Below, in pieces: positions 5,795 to 11,098 of a stretch of DNA of 11,098 bases (position 1 is its first letter; the number at the start of each line of letters is the position of its first letter). The stretch spans positions 1-11,098 of the forward strand of contig JAJYJL010000137.1 in NCBI GenBank assembly GCA_021789565.1. The letters run 5' to 3'. Both the position numbers and the translations under genes were made by a program. Origin of the DNA: Acidobacteriota bacterium. Its GTDB lineage: Bacteria > Acidobacteriota > Terriglobia > UBA7540. Below the pieces are notes generated by a model. That model was not told where the DNA came from. It worked only from the letters and a program-made list of their open reading frames with translations, and did no database searches.

Positions 5795-6973
5795 ATGATC
5801 ATAGGTATTCCCAAGGAGAGCTTTCCTGGAGAGAGGCGGGTGGGCATGGTGCCCGCCGTTGTTCCTTCATTGACGAAAGCCGGGTTCGAAGTTGCCATTG
5901 AAGCCGGTGCGGGTGTCAGCGCGGGATATCTGGACAATGAGTACGCGGGAAAGGGCGCCAGGGTGCTGGGTAGCCGCGAGGAGATCTTCAAGACCGCCGA
6001 CATTGTTGTGCAGGTCCTCTGCTATGGTTCCAACGACAGGACGGGGAAAGAAGATGTAGCGCTCTATCGGGATGGCCAGTTTCTGGTGGGCTTTCTGCGC
6101 CCGCTGGGAGCGGTTGAGACGTTAAAGGATATCGCCTCGAAAGGCGTGTCGTCCTTCAGCGTGGAGTTCATGCCCCGAATCACCCGCGCGCAGAGCATGG
6201 ACGCCCTGTCGTCGATGTCCACCATCTGCGGCTACAAAGCGGTGCTGCTTGCCGCTGACACTCTGCCCCGGCTGTGCCCCATGCTGACCACGGCGGCGGG
6301 GACCATCACTCCCGCTCGCATCTTCATCATCGGTGCGGGTGTTGCGGGGCTTCAGGCCATCGCCACCTCCCGGCGGCTGGGCGCGGTGGCTTCGGCCTAC
6401 GACGTGCGGCCCGCGGTGAAGGAGCAGGTGCAGAGTCTCGGCGGCCGTTTTGTCGAGCTGCCCATTGAGGCCAAGGATGCCCAGGACGCCCGCGGCTACG
6501 CCACGGCTCAGGATGAGAATTTCTACCAGCGCCAGCGCGAGCTGCTGGGAAGGGTGGTGGCGGAAAGTGACATCGTGATCACCACGGCGGTGATTCCCGG
6601 CAAGAAGCCGCCCCTGCTGGTGACGGGAGAGATGGTGAAGAGTATGGCGCCGGGTTCGGTGATTGTGGACCTGGCCTCTGAGCGCGGCGGCAACTGCGAA
6701 CTGACCGAGCCCAGCAAGATTGTGGTGAAGCACAATGTCAGCATTGTGGGCACCATCAACCTGGCCAGCGCGGTCCCTTACCACGCCAGCCAGATGTATG
6801 CGCGGAACATCAGCACGTTTCTGACCCACCTGTTTAAGGAGGGGAAGCCGGAGTTGAATCTGCAGGACGAGATTACGCGCGAGACGCTGATCACGCGGGG
6901 CGGTGAAATTGTCCATGGCCGCGTGCGGGAATTTTTCTCTCTGCCGGGTCAGAGCGCGCAGAAGAATGCTTAG
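5795..6973 (+). CDS. pntAA: NAD(P) transhydrogenase alpha subunit part 1, NAD(H)-binding domain I
   Basis: This 392-residue soluble subunit binds NAD(H) and passes hydride to NADP+ on the beta subunit, coupled to inward proton movement through the membrane. The N-terminus (MIIGIPKES) is the alanine dehydrogenase/PNT N-domain start. The RQD loop is intact (R128, Q133, D136, S139), matching the residues that position the nicotinamide in the Rhodospirillum enzyme. The Rossmann motif GAGVAG lies at 180-185, with acidic D203 in AYDVRP selecting NAD over NADP. The protein ends at a soluble tail without membrane helices, so the alpha subunit is split as in Rhodospirillum rather than fused as in E. 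coli. The start at 5795 is chosen because GGAGAGGAG sits 5 bp upstream and the family begins there; an in-frame start at 5714 adds a non-conserved leader. First gene of pntAA-pntAB-pntB. Confidence 0.96.
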   Translation: MIIGIPKESFPGERRVGMVPAVVPSLTKAGFEVAIEAGAGVSAGYLDNEYAGKGARVLGSREEIFKTADIVVQVLCYGSNDRTGKEDVALYRDGQFLVGFLRPLGAVETLKDIASKGVSSFSVEFMPRITRAQSMDALSSMSTICGYKAVLLAADTLPRLCPMLTTAAGTITPARIFIIGAGVAGLQAIATSRRLGAVASAYDVRPAVKEQVQSLGGRFVELPIEAKDAQDARGYATAQDENFYQRQRELLGRVVAESDIVITTAVIPGKKPPLLVTGEMVKSMAPGSVIVDLASERGGNCELTEPSKIVVKHNVSIVGTINLASAVPYHASQMYARNISTFLTHLFKEGKPELNLQDEITRETLITRGGEIVHGRVREFFSLPGQSAQKNA

Positions 6974-6986
6974 GGGAATTCGCGGG

Positions 6987-7019
6987 CCGCGGGGCAGATG
7001 CCGAAAGGCGCCTCCGCGG
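6987..7019 (+). other. Intercistronic stem-loop between pntAA and pntAB
   Basis: CCGCGGGG (6987-6994) pairs with CCTCCGCGG (7012-7019 used) in an 8-bp stem with one G-T wobble. Inside it, GCC-GAAA-GGC (7000-7009) forms a second hairpin capped by a GNRA tetraloop. The structure fills the 82-bp gap between the first two transhydrogenase genes and ends 23 bp before the pntAB Shine-Dalgarno. No long T-run follows, so processing, mRNA stability or partial attenuation are more likely than full termination. Confidence 0.5.
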
Positions 7020-7055
7020 TTTGCAACACCCAACGCTTAGTTAAAGGAGGGTACG

Positions 7056-7352
7056 GTGCCAGAAGGATTTATCTCAAACTTGTATGTTTTTGTGCTGGCG
7101 GGCTTCCTGGGATTTGAAGTGATTCGCCGGGTTTCGCCGCTTCTGCACACGCCGTTGATGGCGTTGACCAACGCTCTGGACGCCATCGTGGTGGTCGCCG
7201 CTATCATCATTGCCGGGCGTGCGGGGACCCGGCTTTCCGAGATTCTCGGGGCGATTGCGGTTGCCGCCGCCTTCAGCAACATGGTCGGCGGTTTCCTGAT
7301 CACGGACCGCATGCTGCGAATGTTCAAACTGAGTGGGCGTAAAAAACAATGA
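7056..7352 (+). CDS. pntAB: NAD(P) transhydrogenase alpha subunit part 2, membrane domain
   Basis: This 98-residue hydrophobic protein is the small membrane part of the alpha subunit (PNTB_4TM type). Three membrane segments are evident at about residues 7-24, 36-54 and 60-84, ending in a basic tail (GRKKQ) that should face the cytoplasm. With the membrane helices of PntB it forms the proton channel. The start is GTG at 7056, supported by a near-perfect Shine-Dalgarno AAAGGAGG (7043-7050) at 5-bp spacing. The stop overlaps the pntB start by 4 bp (ATGA), so the two membrane subunits are translationally coupled. Confidence 0.95.
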   Translation: MPEGFISNLYVFVLAGFLGFEVIRRVSPLLHTPLMALTNALDAIVVVAAIIIAGRAGTRLSEILGAIAVAAAFSNMVGGFLITDRMLRMFKLSGRKKQ

Positions 7353-8755
7353 ACATAACCATATTGAATCCGACGTCCGTGCAGTACCTGACCGACTTCT
7401 CGTACATCATCGCCATCGCTTTCTTCATCCTGTCGCTGAAGTGGCTGAGCTCGCCGGCCACGGCCCGCCGCGGGGTACTGGTCGGTGAGATCGGTGCGGG
7501 GATGGCCGTGGTAACCACCTTCTTTAACCCCGAACTGGTCCAGTTCAAGTGGATCCTGATTGCGCTGCTGGTGGGTGTCATCATCGGTATTCCGCTCGGC
7601 CTGGTCCACATGACGGCCGTGCCCCAGCGGACCGCCATGAGCCACGCATTTGGGGCCCTGGCCGCGGCCCTGATCGGGATTTCCGAGTATTATTTGCGCA
7701 TCCCGCACATCAACAAGTTCGAGATGACGGAAATCTCAATGGAAGTGATCATCGGCGCGCTCAGCTTTACGGGCAGCTTGATCGCGGCCGGCAAGCTGCA
7801 GGAATGGCTGCCCCAGCGGCCCATTGTTTACAAGGGCCAGAATTACGTAAGTTTCACGGTCCTGGCCGCCGCTGTTTTGTCAGCTCTGATTCTGATTTTC
7901 AACCCCGTGGTTCCCTTTCTTTTCCCGGCCATGGTCATCATCTCGCTGCTCTTCGGCGTGATGCTGGTGACGCCCATCGGGGGGGCCGACATGCCGACCG
8001 TGATCGCGCTGTTGAACTCCTACGTCGGTCTCACCGCAGCCCTGCTGGGCTTTGTGCTCAACTCCAAGGTGCTGGTGGTGGCCGGCGCGCTGGATGGTTC
8101 TTCCGGCTTCATCCTGGCGGTGGTCATGTGCAAGGCCATGAACCGGTCGTTTACCAACGTCCTGTTCGGCGCCTTCGGCCAGCTCCAGGTCGCGGCCAAG
8201 GGCGAGCAGGAGGAGCGGACTGTCCACAGCGCCACGCCCGAGGAGGCTGCCGCCATCCTTACCGCCTCCAACACCGTCCTGGTTGTTCCCGGGTACGGCA
8301 TGGCTGTCGCCCAGGCGCAGCACAAAGTTCGGGAGATGTTCGACGTGCTCACCAAGAAGGGCATTGACGTGAAGTTTGGCATCCATCCGGTTGCCGGGCG
8401 CATGCCGGGCCACATGAACGTCCTCCTTGCCGAGGCTGACGTTCCTTATGACAAGCTGATCGAAATGGACGACGCCAACGGTGAAATGGCACAGACCGAT
8501 GTGGTATTGATTATTGGCGCCAATGACGTGGTCAACCCGGCCGCCAAGACCGATCAGAGCAGCCCCATCTACGGTATGCCCATCATCGAAGTGAATAATG
8601 CCCGGACCGTGATGGTGATCAAGCGGAGCCTGAATCCCGGCTTTGCGGGCATTGACAACCCCCTGTTTTACCTGGACAACACCCTGATGCTTTTTGGCGA
8701 CGCGAAGTCTTTTGTCAGCGGGATCGTCAAAGAACTGTCAGGAGGCGGTGAGTAA
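7349..8755 (+). CDS. pntB: NAD(P) transhydrogenase beta subunit
   Basis: This 468-residue subunit combines a membrane domain (about 1-280, eight or nine helices) with the NADP(H)-binding domain III (about 290-468). Membrane residues that matter in E. coli are present: H99 in AMSHAFG, D214 in GGADMP, and N238 in VLNSKVLV. Domain III carries the fingerprint GYGMAVAQAQ (315-324), the HPVAGRMPGHMNVLLAEA loop (346-363) that covers the nucleotide, GANDVVNP (390-397), and the KRSLNPGFAGIDN segment (425-437) that contacts the NADP phosphate. Length and motifs match an intact active subunit. The enzyme uses the proton motive force to make NADPH from NADH, so it supplies reductant for biosynthesis. It is the last gene of the operon; a strong hairpin follows 16 bp after the stop. 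Confidence 0.97.
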   Translation: MNITILNPTSVQYLTDFSYIIAIAFFILSLKWLSSPATARRGVLVGEIGAGMAVVTTFFNPELVQFKWILIALLVGVIIGIPLGLVHMTAVPQRTAMSHAFGALAAALIGISEYYLRIPHINKFEMTEISMEVIIGALSFTGSLIAAGKLQEWLPQRPIVYKGQNYVSFTVLAAAVLSALILIFNPVVPFLFPAMVIISLLFGVMLVTPIGGADMPTVIALLNSYVGLTAALLGFVLNSKVLVVAGALDGSSGFILAVVMCKAMNRSFTNVLFGAFGQLQVAAKGEQEERTVHSATPEEAAAILTASNTVLVVPGYGMAVAQAQHKVREMFDVLTKKGIDVKFGIHPVAGRMPGHMNVLLAEADVPYDKLIEMDDANGEMAQTDVVLIIGANDVVNPAAKTDQSSPIYGMPIIEVNNARTVMVIKRSLNPGFAGIDNPLFYLDNTLMLFGDAKSFVSGIVKELSGGGE

Positions 8756-8770
8756 GCAAGACGAACAAGG

Positions 8771-8804
8771 CTCCGGGTGCAGCGGGAGGAGTCTGCACCC
8801 GGGG
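8771..8804 (+). terminator. Strong hairpin after pntB, probable transcription end
   Basis: CCGGGTGCAG (8773-8782) and CTGCACCCGG (8793-8802) form a perfect 10-bp stem around a 10-base loop, extended by a wobble and one more pair to 8771-8804. AAGAC (8758-8762) and GTCTT (8808-8812) can add an outer clamp. There is no T-run after the stem, so it is not a canonical intrinsic terminator; it may act with Rho or protect the 3' end of the pnt mRNA. Confidence 0.6.
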
Positions 8805-8963
8805 CCGGTCTTCTGTGAAGGCTCTTCCTTTATCACGCTGCATGACCTCGTTCCCTGAGAAGCTGTTTTGCCATTGCAACTGAATTTGTGAAGCCTGTGC
8901 TTGTGCCTTGCCACAAGAGCAGGCTGAGTGGTGTCCCAATGCCTGGGGGATTCGCCGCAAGGG

Positions 8964-8992
8964 TGGATACGTGGGAGAGGCTGCGATAAAAT
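8964..8992 (+). promoter_or_regulatory. Putative promoter of the OmpA-domain gene
   Basis: TGGATA (8964-8969, 4/6 to -35) and TAAAAT (8987-8992, 5/6 to -10) are separated by exactly 17 bp. Transcription would start near 8999, giving a leader of about 12 bases that is little more than the Shine-Dalgarno AAGGAAGG. This supports separate transcription from the pnt operon. Confidence 0.5.
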
Positions 8993-9010
8993 TACCCAAA
9001 GGAAGGGAAC

Positions 9011-9880
9011 ATGAATCTACTTTCGGGCGAGAAGCCTAAATCCGCGCCGGAAGGCGGCCCAGCCGGTCCCCGACGGCCCTCGAGATCGGGGTTGATGTGG
9101 TTCGCGGGGCTCGCGATTGTCGTGGTCGGGGTCCTTTTTTACGTGTTGCTGGCGCGGCTGGACCGTGTTAACCGCGAAGTATCTCAACTCCGGACGCAGG
9201 TTCAGGAATCCAATATGAAAGCCGACGTGGCTTCCTCGAAGGCGGAGTCTGCGCTCGGCCGGGCTTCCCAGGCCGAACAGAGCGCCCAGAAGGCCGCCAG
9301 CCAGAGGGACCAGGCGGAAAAGCAGAAGAGCCAGGCCCAGCAACAGGCGCAGCAGGCCCAGCAAGAGGCCAAGACGGCTCAAGAGCAGGCGGAAGATGCT
9401 GAGGCCAAGGCGAATCAGTACCGCAAGCAGCGCGAGGCCGAACTGGACCGCCTGCAACAGGCCCTGGGCCAGATTGCTTCCACGCGCCGGACCGCCATGG
9501 GACTGGTGATGACTCTGGGAAGCAAGTCCATCAGGTTCGCTTTTGACAAGTCGACTCTGCGGCCCGAGGATAAGGAAGTCCTGAGCCGCATTGCGGGCAT
9601 CTTGTCGACACTGAAGGGGTATCAGATCTACGTATACGGCTACACGGACGACATCGGTACCAAAGAATACAACCAGAAACTCTCGGAACGGCGCGCCAAG
9701 TCGGTCTACGACTACCTGGTGAACAACGGGCTGAATCCGAACATCATGACCACCAAGGGTTTTGGGGAAGCCGATCCCCTGGTGCCCGGGGATTCTCCCA
9801 AAGCCCGCGCCATTAATCGCCGGGTCGAGATCGGCCTGGTGGACTCCACCATCAAGCCTTTGCCATCCCAGGGCCAGTAA
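9011..9880 (+). CDS. Membrane-anchored coiled-coil protein with OmpA-type peptidoglycan-binding domain
   Basis: The 289-residue product has three parts. A basic, proline-rich N-terminus (1-28) leads to one membrane helix (about 29-48). A long coiled coil follows (about 50-155), very rich in Ala, Gln, Glu and Lys with AQQ/AQE-type repeats. An OmpA/MotB C-terminal domain occupies about 165-276. In the last, TDDIG (212-216) and LSERRA (224-229) give the peptidoglycan-contacting pair D213 and R228, 15 residues apart as in Acinetobacter OmpA Asp271/Arg286. No cleavable signal or lipobox is seen, so the protein is likely anchored in the inner membrane with the coiled coil spanning the periplasm. 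Similar layouts occur in MotB-like and other cell-wall-tethering proteins, but there is no MotB plug segment and no motA neighbour. The start has a good ribosome site (GGAAGGG) at 9001. Its exact role is unknown; an envelope-spanning strut is the simplest reading. Confidence 0.87.
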   Translation: MNLLSGEKPKSAPEGGPAGPRRPSRSGLMWFAGLAIVVVGVLFYVLLARLDRVNREVSQLRTQVQESNMKADVASSKAESALGRASQAEQSAQKAASQRDQAEKQKSQAQQQAQQAQQEAKTAQEQAEDAEAKANQYRKQREAELDRLQQALGQIASTRRTAMGLVMTLGSKSIRFAFDKSTLRPEDKEVLSRIAGILSTLKGYQIYVYGYTDDIGTKEYNQKLSERRAKSVYDYLVNNGLNPNIMTTKGFGEADPLVPGDSPKARAINRRVEIGLVDSTIKPLPSQGQ

Positions 9881-9968
9881 GGTCCGGCGAGCATGGCATT
9901 CTTCGGGCATCCCCTCGAAACAGACAGGGCCAAATATTCGGAGCTTCGGCCCCACGCCCAGAAATCCG

Positions 9969-9998
9969 TTGACACTTTTCTTCGCTTTTTGTTACGTT
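9969..9998 (+). promoter_or_regulatory. Putative promoter of the arginine decarboxylase gene
   Basis: TTGACA (9969-9974, perfect -35) is followed after 18 bp by TACGTT (9993-9998, 3/6 to -10). It sits 102 bp before the ATG of the pyruvoyl arginine decarboxylase gene, in the 219-bp gap after the OmpA-domain gene. The intervening leader of about 95 bases shows no riboswitch I recognise. Confidence 0.45.
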
Positions 9999-10099
9999 CA
10001 GAAGCTTGCGACTGAGAGAAGTTGAGAAGTGGCTTCCTGCTATCCGAACGCGTTCGATTGCGCGGCGGAAAACGAGCTGGAAGCCAGCGAGGCGTTAGG

Positions 10100-10654
10100 A
10101 TGTTTGTACCAAAAAGAATGTTTCTGACCAAGGGAGTCGGGAAGCACCGGGAAAAGCTGACAAGCTTTGAGCTGGCACTTCGGAACGCGGGGATTGCAGC
10201 CTGCAACCTGGTGCGGGTTTCCAGTATTTTCCCCCCTCGCTGCAAAATGGTTCACCGCGCTGAGGGAGTGAAGGAATTGGAGCCCGGCCAGGTAACGTTT
10301 GTCGTGATCAGTGAAAATTCCACGCGCGAACCTCACCGGCTGATTGCAGCCTCTGTCGGCGTGGCGATGCCTGCAGACCGCAACACCTACGGCTACCTCT
10401 CAGAACATCATTCCTTCGGACAAACGGAACAGGTGGCCGGAGAGTACGCCGAGGAACTGGCCGCCGAGATGCTGGCCACCACCCTGGGAGTGGAGTTTGA
10501 TCCCGACCAGAGCTGGGACGAAAAGAAGGAAATCTACCGCATCTCAAACAAGATTGTGCGAACCTCGGAGATCACGCAGTCGGCAATCGGTGACAAGCGG
10601 GGCCTCTGGACGACGGTCCTGGCCGCGGCGGTTTTGCTGGGTTTTGAAGATTGA
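10100..10654 (+). CDS. pdaD: Pyruvoyl-dependent arginine decarboxylase
   Basis: This 184-residue protein matches the archaeal/bacterial PvlArgDC family, which converts arginine to agmatine and CO2, the first step of polyamine synthesis. The proenzyme cuts itself between two serines to make the pyruvoyl cofactor: here Ser41-Ser42 in [11 protein letters not shown], equivalent to Ser52-Ser53 of the Methanocaldococcus enzyme. The predicted beta chain is residues 1-41 and the alpha chain 42-184. E102 in [10 protein letters not shown] aligns with the catalytic Glu109, and the [12 protein letters not shown] core (76-87) is typical. Length is normal. I use the ATG at 10100; the 26 residues that an earlier in-frame start (10022) would add are not family-like. 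The next gene, 100 bp on, is deoxyhypusine-synthase-like, so both probably serve one polyamine route. The family also includes histidine decarboxylases, but the neighbour favours arginine. Confidence 0.92.
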   Translation: MFVPKRMFLTKGVGKHREKLTSFELALRNAGIAACNLVRVSSIFPPRCKMVHRAEGVKELEPGQVTFVVISENSTREPHRLIAASVGVAMPADRNTYGYLSEHHSFGQTEQVAGEYAEELAAEMLATTLGVEFDPDQSWDEKKEIYRISNKIVRTSEITQSAIGDKRGLWTTVLAAAVLLGFED

Positions 10655-10657
10655 CGC

Positions 10658-10709
10658 CTGCGAGGGCGTTTCAGGGTACGGGTCAGGGGTTCAATCACGG
10701 TCCTCGCAG
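10658..10709 (+). repeat. Inverted repeat between the two polyamine genes
   Basis: CTGCGAGG (10658-10665) and CCTCGCAG (10702-10709) are perfect 8-bp inverted copies separated by 36 bp, starting just after the decarboxylase stop codon. A competing short hairpin ACGCC/GGCGT (10654-10669) overlaps the left arm. The long loop and absence of a T-run make termination unlikely; the alternative pairings could modulate read-through to the next gene. Confidence 0.3.
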
Positions 10710-10754
10710 TATTCCCTCCGAGCCCCGCATTAAAAAATTATCAGGAGCTATGGA

Positions 10755-11098
10755 ATGCGTAAACACGAGATCTTGACGGTCCCAACTCGTCCTTTTGAGA
10801 TCGACCGGAAAAAGAACGCTGCTTCTGTTTTGGAGAAGATGCAGGGCATCTCTTTCCAGGGGCGAAGCCTGGGCACGGCATTCCACATCTGGAAGCGCAT
10901 GCTGGGTGACCGGGTCACCATCATGATGGGGCTTTCCGGAGCGATGATTCCGGGCGGCATGCGGCGGCTGGTGGCTTATATGATTAAGCAGCGCCTGGTG
11001 GACTGCGTGGTTTCCACAGGGGCCAATTTCTTCCACGACATCCACGAAAGCCTGGGCCGCCTGCACTTCCAGTGCTCCCCCACCATCGATGACGTTCA
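10755..11098 (+). CDS. Deoxyhypusine synthase-like protein (partial, 3' end beyond window)
   Basis: The open frame starts at ATG 10755 with AGGAG (10743-10747) 7 bp upstream and runs off the window after 114 codons. The visible part begins MRKHEILTVPTRPFEID and contains FHIWKRML (43-50), the glycine-rich stretch MMGLSGAMIPGGMRR, and CVVSTGANFFHDIHE. The STGAN and D-x-H-E segment is a hallmark of NAD-dependent deoxyhypusine synthase-family proteins. Bacteria generally lack eIF5A; their homologues are thought to make homospermidine or a related polyamine by transferring an aminobutyl group. The catalytic lysine and the C-terminal half are outside the window. An overlapping ATG at 10750 is excluded because its frame stops after eight codons. 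It lies 100 bp downstream of the pyruvoyl arginine decarboxylase, matching a polyamine role. Confidence 0.88.
   Translation, partial: MRKHEILTVPTRPFEIDRKKNAASVLEKMQGISFQGRSLGTAFHIWKRMLGDRVTIMMGLSGAMIPGGMRRLVAYMIKQRLVDCVVSTGANFFHDIHESLGRLHFQCSPTIDDV

Noticed and set aside
6122..7033. 303-codon open frame on the minus strand
   Set aside because: It is opposite to pntAA and its composition is His/Arg/Gln-rich, as expected of an antisense shadow.
9927..9952. Terminator after the OmpA-domain gene
   Set aside because: Only a 5-bp GGGCC/GGCCC stem with a 16-base loop and no T-run; too weak to call.
9017..9955. 312-codon open frame on the minus strand with leucine-rich stretch
   Set aside because: The leucine runs are the antisense reading of the AQQ-rich coiled coil of the OmpA-domain gene.

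Overview
This window is a GC-rich bacterial chromosome segment carrying nine protein genes, the last cut by the window edge. Intergenic DNA is unusually rich in short repeats. The combination of dense intergenic repeats, a split three-subunit transhydrogenase, an archaeal-type pyruvoyl arginine decarboxylase and a deoxyhypusine-synthase-like gene would fit an Acidobacteria-like soil or environmental lineage. That placement is an inference; no rRNA or other phylogenetic marker is present.

Left edge (1-577): no convincing gene. It holds a possible promoter, an A-rich block built from copies of an AAAACGAAC-type word with a longer unit repeated 66 bp apart, and a GC-rich nested palindrome just past the 3' end of the first gene.

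Minus-strand cluster (578-5416), transcribed right to left: an enolase-superfamily enzyme of the N-succinylamino acid racemase / o-succinylbenzoate synthase / muconate cycloisomerase type, a dihydrodipicolinate synthase/N-acetylneuraminate lyase (DapA/NanA) family Schiff-base lyase or aldolase (4-bp overlap), a dihydroorotate-dehydrogenase-like TIM-barrel protein (7-bp gap) and an OFA-type major facilitator transporter (162-bp gap filled by a repeat). Three enzymes plus a transporter look like an uptake-and-catabolism unit for a small carboxylic acid. The substrate cannot be read from sequence, and this is the best candidate in the window for an undescribed pathway.

Divergent control region (5417-5794): a plausible minus-strand promoter lies next to the enolase gene, and a perfect TGTGA-N6-TCACA CRP/FNR-type palindrome with a second GTGA...TCAC palindrome two helical turns away lies nearer the transhydrogenase operon.

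Plus-strand pntAA-pntAB-pntB (5795-8755): a complete proton-translocating NAD(P) transhydrogenase with the alpha subunit split in two. It ends with a strong hairpin.

Right part: a single-pass membrane protein with a long Ala/Gln/Glu-rich coiled coil and an OmpA-type peptidoglycan-binding domain (9011-9880) has its own promoter. Next come a pyruvoyl-dependent arginine decarboxylase (10100-10654) and the start of a deoxyhypusine-synthase-like gene (10755 to the edge), which together suggest polyamine synthesis from arginine through agmatine.
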